The notes beneath the pieces are model-generated. The model ran no database searches. It was given only the letters and a program-made list of their open reading frames with translations, and was not told the DNA's origin. A stretch of 5,263 bases of DNA from an uncultured Lachnospiraceae bacterium (GTDB lineage: Bacteria; Bacillota; Clostridia; Lachnospirales; Lachnospiraceae), in NCBI GenBank assembly GCA_902797015.1, contig CADBRG010000025.1:1-5263 (forward strand). The letters are read 5' to 3'. Position numbers and translations under genes: made by a program. How positions within the stretch are numbered: the first letter of the stretch is position 1; every line of letters begins with the position of its first letter. This document shows positions 1-4,433 of this stretch, piece after piece.

Positions 1-16
1 GACAGATCAGACAAAT

Positions 17-71
17 GTGACCGTCAAGAAAACTTTGTTAGCTTCTCGATTTACCTCTTGACAAAGGTCAC
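17..71. repeat. Inverted repeat with a 3-base bulge
   Basis: GTGACC plus GTCAAGA (17-29) is the reverse complement of TCTTGAC plus GGTCAC (56-62 and 66-71), with AAA (63-65) unpaired; 13 bp in all around a 26-nt loop. An alternative overlapping pair, CTTTGT (33-38) with ACAAAG (61-66), competes with it and on the minus strand is followed by TTTTC. No gene overlaps it. Confidence 0.7.
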
Positions 72-95
72 TTCATAACAGCAAGAATATGCTTT

Positions 96-105
96 AAAAG
101 GTCCA
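96..105. repeat. Third copy of the GGTCC repeat arm
   Basis: AAAAGGTCCA is identical to 158-167 and is the exact reverse complement of TGGACCTTTT at 132-141. The central arm can therefore pair either with this copy or with the 157-170 arm, but not both. Confidence 0.8.
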
Positions 106-128
106 AACCACATAGAAATCTTCAAGAA

Positions 129-170
129 AAATGGACCTTTTTGATCGCATCTATCTAAAAAGGTCCATTT
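129..170. repeat. 14-bp perfect inverted repeat; terminator-like on the minus strand
   Basis: Arms AAATGGACCTTTTT (129-142) and AAAAAGGTCCATTT (157-170) pair perfectly around a 14-nt loop. Read on the minus strand the stem runs on as CCATTTTTCTTG, so five T residues trail the GGTCC core and it could stop transcription. On the plus strand the following bases (ATAATAATCC) are not a T-run. A third, direct copy of the core, AAAAGGTCCA, lies at 96-105. Confidence 0.7.
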
Positions 171-223
171 ATAATAATCCATCGTTGTAACAAATATAAT
201 CATACGAAAAACAATAACGAGCC

Positions 224-290
224 AAAATAAAAATGGCGTTTTCAGAAGTCTCAACGTGGAATTATAGGGTTGAGCATCACGAAAACGCCA
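224..290 (-). ncRNA. Candidate small RNA: nested stem-loop with T-rich tail
   Basis: The outer stem TGGCGTTTTC (234-243) / GAAAACGCCA (281-290) is a perfect 10 bp; a symmetric 6/6 internal loop follows, then the inner stem CTCAAC (250-255) / GTTGAG (269-274) around a 13-nt loop. On the minus strand the stem is followed by TTTTTATTTT (233-224), a good U-tract, and preceded by a TATAAT box with 17-bp spacing. Promoter, hairpin and U-tract together would make a unit of about 65 nt. It could instead be a plain terminator for a transcript arriving from further right, or one end of a degraded mobile element. No known RNA family is recognised. Confidence 0.4.
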
Positions 291-295
291 AAAAT

Positions 296-324
296 ATTAT
301 AGAATTATTTGAACCAGAGAACAA
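296..324 (-). promoter_or_regulatory. Candidate promoter for a short minus-strand RNA
   Basis: A perfect -10 TATAAT on the minus strand (296-301) lies exactly 17 nt from TTGTTC (319-324), a weak -35 with only TTG matching. A start 6-8 nt downstream would fall near 288-290, at the first base of the 234-290 stem-loop. No gene follows, so a non-coding transcript is the natural reading. Chance -10 boxes are common in AT-rich sequence. Confidence 0.45.
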
Positions 325-458
325 AGGGATCGATTGTCATTAAAAATAAGATTTCGAACATACAATAAACGGAAAACAATTCCATATGGAACCGAATGTA
401 AAAGATAATAGATCAAATCAGGAAAGCATATGGAATATGAAAAGATATAGATACGTAA

Positions 459-543
459 ACAGCTTTAACGAATACGTTGCATTGGGCAGGCCATATATAG
501 CCTGATATCCTCAAAAACCCGTGCAACTATTCGTTAAAGCTGT
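459..543. repeat. 22-bp inverted repeat with one bulged base
   Basis: The left arm at 459-481 begins ACAGCTTTAACGAATA and ends GTTGCA, with one extra C at 475. The right arm at 522-543 is its reverse complement (TGCAAC, then TATTCGTTAAAGCTGT) without the extra base. The 40-nt spacer contains another short hairpin, CAGGC (487-491) / GCCTG (500-504). Flanking bases show no target-site duplication, so a miniature transposon is not supported by its ends. It could be a large stem-loop in a minus-strand RNA or a DNA palindrome bound by protein. Confidence 0.85.
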
Positions 544-559
544 CTTTTGCGAATAGTTG
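513..559 (-). terminator. Hairpin with T-run downstream of the VOC gene
   Basis: Perfect 10-bp arms CAACTATTCG (524-533) and CGAATAGTTG (550-559), with inner AAAG/CTTT able to pair around CTGT. On the minus strand the stem is followed by CACGGG and then five T residues (517-513). The 6-nt gap between stem and T-run is longer than in an ideal terminator. It lies 14 nt after the VOC stop, the right place to end that transcript. The 524-533 arm can also pair with 459-481, an alternative fold that would remove this hairpin. Confidence 0.5.
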
Positions 560-573
560 TGTCTCCAAGGCCC

Positions 574-1011
574 TTATAATAGCTTTTTGATCTTATCCCA
601 CCACGGTCCTGCTTCTTCGAAGATCTCGATCAGATTTCCGGTATTATCATGGATGAAAATACCATAGGTGTTATCTACCAGTGCTTCAAAGACAATCTCA
701 ACGCCGTGTGCGATCAGTTCTTCCTTTGCCTTTTTCCCATCTGCGACACCGAATGAAATGTGTTTGTTTCCATTGGTCTGAAGATCGAGATTTGGGACTT
801 TCCGATCCTCCGGCAGGTTATTCCCGCCCGGCGGGCAAAAAATTTCCAAAATCAGGCCATGGCCTGCCATATGACACACTTTAATCCCTGTCCCGGGTAT
901 TTCAGATCGATCAAAGACTTCAAATCCGAAAACACGATGATACCAGTCTATGGATTCCTCTAAGTCCCCTACACTGATCGCAAAATGATTTATACCTGAA
1001 ATCTCAACCAT
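574..1011 (-). CDS. VOC-superfamily (glyoxalase/dioxygenase fold) metalloprotein
   Basis: 145-residue protein with two beta-alpha-beta-beta-beta modules, the standard single-chain VOC layout. Module one runs ISGINHFAISVGDLEESIDW to about LILEIFCPPGG; module two runs NKHISFGVADGKKAKEELIA to about GNLIEIFEE. The expected metal ligands sit at the four usual places: H9, E56, H84 and E129. This H-E-H-E set fits glyoxalase I, methylmalonyl-CoA epimerase or fosfomycin-resistance-like proteins; the lack of a known epimerase or FosA context leaves the substrate open. YHRVFGFEVFDR (24-35) is a common VOC helix motif. It is the last gene of the kinase-flavodoxin-VOC unit. A detoxification or isomerase role is a guess from the superfamily; the fold and metal site are well supported. 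Confidence 0.88.
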   Translation of the reverse strand: MVEISGINHFAISVGDLEESIDWYHRVFGFEVFDRSEIPGTGIKVCHMAGHGLILEIFCPPGGNNLPEDRKVPNLDLQTNGNKHISFGVADGKKAKEELIAHGVEIVFEALVDNTYGIFIHDNTGNLIEIFEEAGPWWDKIKKLL

Positions 1012-1020
1012 AGTATTGTT

Positions 1021-1025
1021 TCCTC
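1021..1025 (-). promoter_or_regulatory. VOC gene ribosome binding site overlapping the flavodoxin stop codon
   Basis: GAGGA on the minus strand lies 9 nt before the VOC ATG at 1011-1009, and its first two bases belong to the flavodoxin TGA (1026-1024). This arrangement favours translational coupling and shows that the genes share a transcript. Confidence 0.75.
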
Positions 1026-1416
1026 AGATATTCTTTTTCGCAAATTCTGCAGCTTTCGCCTTCTGCGCATCATTTGGCTTACCTCTGACATACAGTGAAT
1101 CGGAAACCACTTCGATGCCTTTCTCTGCAGCACCATTCTTGATCAGATCGATTGCATGCTTTGAGAACCATGATGTTGAAAAAACTGCAACTTTTCCGAC
1201 CATCTCTTTATTAAGTGTTTCCAGATAAGCCTTCATATGATCATCGATTCCGTATTTATACAGCGCGCCGCCGAGGAACAATACATCAACCGGCTCATTG
1301 ATTGCTGCATCAGCTGCATCAACCGAAATTGCCTGAACGCCTGCAGCCTCTGCGATTGCTTCTGCTACTGCTTTCGTGTTACCTGATCTTGAATAATATC
1401 TTACTGCTGTTGTCAT
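1024..1416 (-). CDS. Short flavodoxin-like FMN protein
   Basis: 130-residue single-domain flavodoxin-fold protein. Beta strand TTAVRYYSRSGNTKAVAEAI carries the FMN-phosphate loop (about 9-14, SRSGNT), the usual short-chain flavodoxin signature. DVLFLGGALYKYGID (44-58) fits strand 3 and the loop facing the flavin, and VAVFSTSWFSKHAID (76-90) fits strand 4 with its flavin-contacting loop. IEVVSDSLYVRGKPND (101-116) and a C-terminal Ala/Lys helix complete the alpha/beta sandwich. It is a little shorter than classical flavodoxins (about 140-150). It could be an electron carrier or the flavin domain of an oxidoreductase; no partner reductase is in the window. Its TGA overlaps the ribosome binding site of the VOC gene, so the two are translationally close and probably act in the same physiology. 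Confidence 0.87.
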   Translation of the reverse strand: MTTAVRYYSRSGNTKAVAEAIAEAAGVQAISVDAADAAINEPVDVLFLGGALYKYGIDDHMKAYLETLNKEMVGKVAVFSTSWFSKHAIDLIKNGAAEKGIEVVSDSLYVRGKPNDAQKAKAAEFAKKNI

Positions 1417-1423
1417 ATCAATT

Positions 1424-1428
1424 TCCTT
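1424..1428 (-). promoter_or_regulatory. Ribosome binding site of the flavodoxin gene
   Basis: AAGGA on the minus strand lies 7 nt before the ATG at 1416-1414, in purine-rich sequence (GGAATGGAAGGAAATTGAT). It supports this start, which leaves the flavin phosphate loop near the N-terminus as expected. Confidence 0.7.
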
Positions 1429-1468
1429 CCATTCCTATTATTTTAGTTTTGTTATTAACTAATATATA

Positions 1469-2104
1469 TTACAGATTCATCTCCGGAAAACGTGTGCGTG
1501 CGTATTCGATGATCATGTCTACACTTTTCTCGATTCCGAGCTTTGAGCTGTCAAGACACAGGTCGTAGCTTCTCGAATCTGCCCATTTCTTTCCCGAATA
1601 ATAGTTATAGTAATTTGCACGCTTTTTATCGGCTTTCAGGATGTAATCTTTTAACTTCACATCATCCATGTCGATATCCTTCTTCACCCGTGAGAGGCGG
1701 AAATCCATATCCGCATGAATAAACACGCTCATACAATTCGGGTTCTCAGAAAGTGCGTAATCCGCACACCGGCCTACGATCACACAGGATTCCCGTTCGG
1801 CGATCGCGCGGATCGTGTCGAATTGCGCAAGAAATACCTTATGATTTAAGGGCAGCTCCGAAAACGTCGTCATGCTGTAATTCGTCATATGATACGAATT
1901 CGTTGATATCGCATGGAAAAAGCTGCGCGCCGGCTTTTCATCGCTCTCTTTGATCACTTCCTCACACAGGCCGCTTTCATGTGCGACAGCTGCAAGAAGC
2001 TCGTTATCATAACATTTGATTCCCAGTCGTTCGGCCAGCTTTATACTGATTTCCTTACCGCCGCTGCCGAACTCTCTGCCGATGGCAATTGCAATATGAT
2101 CCAT
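1469..2104 (-). CDS. Cytidylate-kinase-like P-loop protein of unknown function
   Basis: 211-residue cytoplasmic protein of the cytidylate-kinase-like group (Pfam Cytidylate_kin2 type), not the housekeeping Cmk. It opens with beta strand HIAIAIGREFGSGGKEIS, a degenerate Walker A loop (GREFGSGGKE, 9-18) typical of this group. VIVGRCADYAL follows at 108-118, a probable second nucleotide-contact region. The lid-like part DKKRANYYNYYSGKKWADSR (159-178) is followed by SYDLCLDSSKLGIE (179-192), both family hallmarks. Members resemble nucleoside monophosphate kinases, but the physiological substrate is not established. It is the first gene after its own promoter and ends 52 nt before the flavodoxin gene, with no terminator seen between them. 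A nucleotide-dependent regulatory or phosphotransfer role is inference. Confidence 0.85.
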   Translation of the reverse strand: MDHIAIAIGREFGSGGKEISIKLAERLGIKCYDNELLAAVAHESGLCEEVIKESDEKPARSFFHAISTNSYHMTNYSMTTFSELPLNHKVFLAQFDTIRAIAERESCVIVGRCADYALSENPNCMSVFIHADMDFRLSRVKKDIDMDDVKLKDYILKADKKRANYYNYYSGKKWADSRSYDLCLDSSKLGIEKSVDMIIEYARTRFPEMNL

Positions 2105-2145
2105 AACTTTTCTCCACTTTAAAGTAATAAATAAAAACCTTTTTT

Positions 2146-2175
2146 ATTATAACAAAAATCAAAAAAATCTGCCAC
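2146..2175 (-). promoter_or_regulatory. Sigma-A-type promoter of the kinase-flavodoxin-VOC unit
   Basis: Perfect -10 TATAAT on the minus strand (plus positions 2146-2151), with GTGGCA (2170-2175, 4 of 6 matches to TTGACA) 18 nt upstream. The spacer is very T-rich because it is the T-run of the rluD terminator, and the -35 lies in the terminator's 3' stem arm. Transcription would start near 2139, giving a leader of about 35 nt before the ATG at 2104, which has GGAG 7 nt upstream. Confidence 0.7.
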
Positions 2176-2196
2176 CCATATCCATGAATGGCAGAT
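2161..2196 (-). terminator. Intrinsic terminator of the lspA-rluD unit
   Basis: Perfect 8-bp stem ATCTGCCA (2167-2174) / TGGCAGAT (2189-2196) around a 14-nt loop in which CAT and ATG can pair further. On the minus strand six T residues (2166-2161) follow at once, then GATTTTTG. It starts 11 nt after the rluD stop, and is the clearest terminator in the window. Confidence 0.88.
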
Positions 2197-2207
2197 GAAA
2201 ACCGGCT

Positions 2208-3149
2208 TCAACCGATCAGTTCAAACCGTTTTAAAAGCGCCTGAAAATAATCAGGCCAGGGTGCTTCGACCTCTACATATTCTCCGGTTGTCGGATGCAT
2301 AAATCCGATGGTCTTTGCATGCAGACACTGGCCCTCTAAATGCTTCACGGGCGGATTCTTCGGTCCATATAGCGGATCACCGAGAAGCGGATGGCCAAGA
2401 CTTGCCATATGCACACGGATCTGATGGGTCCGACCTGTCTCGAGCCGGAATTCGCAGAGCGAATATCCGTTATTCTGTGCAAGCACATGATAATGTGTGA
2501 CCGCGGGCTTGCCGTTTTTTTCATTGATTGCCATGCGCAGACGATTGTTCGGATCTCTTCCGATGGCGCCCCTTACAGTACCCTCTTCGTCTTTTAACGT
2601 CCCCTGCAGGATCCCGTTATAGACGCGTGTAACACTGTGTGCCTTGATCTGCTCTGCAATATTTTTATGTGCATGATCATTTTTACAGACGATCAGGGCA
2701 CCTGTCGTGTCTTTGTCGATGCGGTGCACGATACCGGGTCTGATCTCCCCGTTGATCCCGGAAAGAGAATCTCTGCAATGATAAAGGATTGCGTTGACAA
2801 GCGTCCCGGTATAATGCCCCGGTGCCGGATGCACCACCATATTTTTGGGCTTGTTAACAACCAGGACATCGTCATCTTCATATAAGATATCAAGCGGGAT
2901 ATCTTCCGGCAGAATGGCAACAGATTTTGCGGCAGGGATCCTGACTTCGATCAGGTCTCCCGCCTGGATCGTCAGGCTAGACTTCACCTGATCCTTTCCG
3001 TTGACCATGACATCACCGCTTTTGATCAGTTTTTGAAAAAAACTTCTCGACTCATCGGGATATACTACAGCAAGCAGCTTATCCAGCCGCATATCCGCCT
3101 GTTCATCACCGGCCTCGAAGCTTTGCAGTGTAAAAGTCTCATTTTCCAT
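2208..3149 (-). CDS. rluD: RluA/RluD-family 23S rRNA pseudouridine synthase
   Basis: 313-residue cytoplasmic enzyme that isomerises specific uridines in large-subunit rRNA to pseudouridine. An N-terminal S4-like RNA-binding domain spans about 19-70 (RLDKLLAVVYPDESRS, then LIKSGDVMVNGK). The catalytic domain follows: YEDDDVLVVNKPKNMVVHPA at 90-109, the signature GIVHRIDKDTTGALIV at 139-154 with catalytic D145, RVYNGILQG near 175, and ETGRTHQIRVHMASLGHPLL at 237-256 ahead of GDPLYG. The HRIDKDTTG form fits RluD better than RluC. In Bacillus the gene next to lspA is ylyB, the same family; the exact uridines modified cannot be read from sequence. The ATG at 3149 has a rather distant AGGGATGAG motif upstream. 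The gene ends its transcription unit with a strong terminator. Confidence 0.95.
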   Translation of the reverse strand: MENETFTLQSFEAGDEQADMRLDKLLAVVYPDESRSFFQKLIKSGDVMVNGKDQVKSSLTIQAGDLIEVRIPAAKSVAILPEDIPLDILYEDDDVLVVNKPKNMVVHPAPGHYTGTLVNAILYHCRDSLSGINGEIRPGIVHRIDKDTTGALIVCKNDHAHKNIAEQIKAHSVTRVYNGILQGTLKDEEGTVRGAIGRDPNNRLRMAINEKNGKPAVTHYHVLAQNNGYSLCEFRLETGRTHQIRVHMASLGHPLLGDPLYGPKNPPVKHLEGQCLHAKTIGFMHPTTGEYVEVEAPWPDYFQALLKRFELIG

Positions 3150-3171
3150 ACACTTCGCTCATCCCTGTTTA

Positions 3172-3732
3172 TCAGCCGTTCTGATTGCTGTTCTTCTTTT
3201 TCCCGGGCTTTAATGCATTGCCAAGCTCTGTGAGATCATCTTCTTTGTAGATAAAGATCAAAAAGACAACCAATGCAATGGCAGCACCTGTTACATAAAT
3301 GTCCGCAACGTTAAAAATCGGGAAATTGATCAGGCAGAAATAAAAGAAATCTACCACATATCCCTGCTGGAAGCGGTCAATAAAATTGCCGATGGCTCCC
3401 GTTACGATCAGGACCGCAAGAAAGCGAAGCGGCAGAAACCGTTTCGTATAGGGAATCCTGATGTAAAGGATCACAATGATCAGCAAAATGATGACTGTGA
3501 TCAAAAGAAAGAAGCCTCTTTGTCCCTGGAGGATTCCAAAAGCCGCGCCATGGTTTTCGAGATATTGCAAAATAAATACATTCGGGATCAGTTCATATGG
3601 TGGCTGATCTTTTAAATGCAACACCGCCATCTGCTTACTGAACCGGTCTAAATACAATAAAACAACAAAAAGAATGACTCCGACGATCCAGGTAACAGCT
3701 TTTTTTGATCCGGTTGTTTTTGATGTCGACAC
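3172..3732 (-). CDS. lspA: Lipoprotein signal peptidase (signal peptidase II)
   Basis: 186-residue integral membrane aspartyl protease that removes the signal peptide of prolipoproteins after Lgt has added diacylglycerol to the lipobox cysteine. Four hydrophobic segments are visible at about 14-29, 74-91, 102-117 and 143-162. Conserved motifs: LDRFSKQ with D29 (family form is usually LDxxTK), ENHGAAFGILQGQ with N60, TGAIGNFIDRFQQGYVVDFF with N116, D119 and D128, and IFNVADIYVTGA with N141 and D144. By family comparison D128 and D144 form the catalytic aspartate pair. The C-terminus after the last helix is a charged tail rich in Lys and Asn (GKKKNSNQNG), longer than the minimal family end. The start is GTG. 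The stop lies 22 nt before rluD, and the lspA-rluD pair is a classic conserved neighbourhood in Firmicutes. Confidence 0.97.
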   Translation of the reverse strand: MSTSKTTGSKKAVTWIVGVILFVVLLYLDRFSKQMAVLHLKDQPPYELIPNVFILQYLENHGAAFGILQGQRGFFLLITVIILLIIVILYIRIPYTKRFLPLRFLAVLIVTGAIGNFIDRFQQGYVVDFFYFCLINFPIFNVADIYVTGAAIALVVFLIFIYKEDDLTELGNALKPGKKKNSNQNG

Positions 3733-3741
3733 GAATCGTTA

Positions 3742-3746
3742 CCTCT
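3742..3746 (-). promoter_or_regulatory. Ribosome binding site for the GTG start of lspA
   Basis: AGAGG on the minus strand ends 9 nt before the GTG codon at 3732-3730. It supports a GTG start that gives an LspA of normal length with a short, basic cytoplasmic N-terminus. Confidence 0.65.
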
Positions 3747-3760
3747 TTTTCATTTAACTG

Positions 3761-3797
3761 AAAAGAAGCCAGTCAGAGTAATCTGACTGACTCTTTT
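3761..3797 (-). terminator. Hairpin between sepF and lspA; weak intrinsic terminator or lspA leader structure
   Basis: Perfect 8-bp stem CAGTCAGA (3770-3777) / TCTGACTG (3782-3789) with a 4-nt loop, extended after a small internal loop by AAAAGA (3761-3766) pairing with TCTTTT (3792-3797). Read on the minus strand the stem ends in GGCTTCTTTTCAG, a short, interrupted T-run, so termination may be partial. The A/T symmetry would let it work in both directions, but no plus-strand gene approaches it. It lies 25 nt downstream of the sepF stop and 29 nt upstream of the lspA start. Confidence 0.6.
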
Positions 3798-3801
3798 AAT
3801 T

Positions 3802-3810
3802 ATCATACCA
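3802..3810 (-). promoter_or_regulatory. Possible extended -10 promoter for lspA-rluD
   Basis: The minus strand reads TGGTATGAT, matching an extended -10 (TGn followed by TATGAT, one change from TATAAT). No good -35 is seen 16-18 nt upstream, inside the sepF 3' end; extended -10 promoters can work without one. A start near 3795 would put the hairpin at 3761-3797 in a leader of about 60 nt before lspA. This rests on motif matching alone. Confidence 0.3.
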
Positions 3811-3821
3811 AAATCATGCTT

Positions 3822-4394
3822 TTAGATATCCATCTGGAAAGAGGATACATCAAAAGCACTTACCAGTGACTGGAAATCACCGGAAATATCTACATTATTC
3901 GGTGTAACAATAAAGATATAATTAGACACCTTCTGCAGGCTTCCGCTGACTGCGAAGCAGGAACCTGAAGTAAAATCGATGATTCTCTGGCCGATCTCAA
4001 GATCAAGACCTTCCAGATTCAGGATAACCGTACGATGCTCTAAGAGTGTCTCGCAGATCTCACGTGCATCATCTACTGATTTCGGCTTGATCACGCATAC
4101 TTCCATCCCGCCTGTACCGCTCGGCATCTTACGGTTGGAACGCATCGGTGTGATCTTGGATGAGCTTCTGGAGCCTCCGCGTGCTGCAGAGGAAGATGCT
4201 GTCTGATCTTCAAAACGATCCTCACGTGCCGGTGCACTGGATCTGGAAAGACGGCTTGTTCTGGCAGGACGCTCCTGACGGACAGGCTCTTCTCCGTAAT
4301 AATCGTCTACATCATCATAAAACTCATCATCATAATATTCTTCATCATCTACATTTAACTTCATTGCATTAAGGAATTTATCCATCATACCCAT
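3822..4394 (-). CDS. sepF: Cell division protein SepF
   Basis: 190-residue SepF (YlmF family). SepF binds the C-terminal tail of FtsZ, polymerises into rings and arcs, and ties the Z-ring to the inner face of the cell membrane. Residues 1-14 (MGMMDKFLNAMKLN) form a short amphipathic helix like the known membrane anchor. Residues 16-37 are strongly acidic and tyrosine-rich (DDEEYYDDEFYDDVDDYYGEE). Residues 38-95 form an Arg/Ser/Ala-rich, low-complexity linker. The conserved SepF domain runs from about 97 to 172, with VCVIKPKSVDDAREICETLL, VILNLEGLD, QRIIDFTSGSCFAVSGSLQK and YIFIVTPNNVDISGD. At 190 residues it is longer than Bacillus SepF (about 150), mainly through the linker. The ATG at 4394 follows a GGAG motif about 12 nt upstream, rather far. 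It lies 39 nt after yggS. A hairpin with a short T-run follows the stop. Confidence 0.96.
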   Translation of the reverse strand: MGMMDKFLNAMKLNVDDEEYYDDEFYDDVDDYYGEEPVRQERPARTSRLSRSSAPAREDRFEDQTASSSAARGGSRSSSKITPMRSNRKMPSGTGGMEVCVIKPKSVDDAREICETLLEHRTVILNLEGLDLEIGQRIIDFTSGSCFAVSGSLQKVSNYIFIVTPNNVDISGDFQSLVSAFDVSSFQMDI

Positions 4395-4433
4395 AGCTTA
4401 TAACATCTCCGTTTCTCTTCTTCGCTTCTTCTA

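Larger units (their letters stand above)
1..573. other. Gene-free, AT-rich, hairpin-dense block
   Basis: No reading frame here has both a plausible ribosome binding site and recognisable protein content. The block is visibly richer in A and T than the coding part. It holds four groups of inverted repeats: 17-71, 96-170, 234-290 and 459-559. Between the last two (291-458) there is only a candidate promoter at 296-324, a 12-bp palindrome at 380-391 and a short direct repeat. The stretch could be a non-coding RNA locus, a hairpin-rich remnant of a mobile element, or the 3' region of the VOC transcript. The window edge at base 1 hides what lies beyond. Confidence 0.7.

Noticed and set aside
58..63. 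Perfect -35 hexamer TTGACA on the plus strand
   Set aside because: No acceptable -10 hexamer is found 16-18 nt downstream and no plus-strand gene follows. The sequence is part of the 17-71 inverted repeat.
96..170. Repeated GGTCC arms as a CRISPR array
   Set aside because: Only three short copies occur, one of them inverted, with unequal spacing and no cas genes.
51..254. Minus-strand reading frame of 67 codons with a hydrophobic N-terminal part
   Set aside because: It begins at a TTG with no ribosome binding site, lies across two long inverted repeats that dictate much of its sequence, and shows no recognisable domain. A decayed fragment of a mobile element remains possible but is not supported enough to annotate.
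250..275. CTCAAC/GTTGAG arms resembling integron attC core sites
   Set aside because: One core site deviates from the RYYYAAC/GTTRRRY consensus on each strand, the spacer is only 13 nt with no L boxes, and there is no integrase or cassette gene.
307..315. GGTTCAAAT on the minus strand, like a tRNA T-loop
   Set aside because: The bases on either side cannot form the 5-bp T stem, and no acceptor, D or anticodon arms are found at the right distances.
459..543. Miniature inverted-repeat transposon
   Set aside because: The terminal arms are good, but there is no target-site duplication and no second copy in the window. It is kept as an inverted repeat only.
1417..1468. TTAGTT/AACTAA pair between the kinase-like and flavodoxin genes as a terminator
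   Set aside because: The stem is six mostly A-T pairs with an A-rich tail on the minus strand instead of a T-run, so it is too weak to call.
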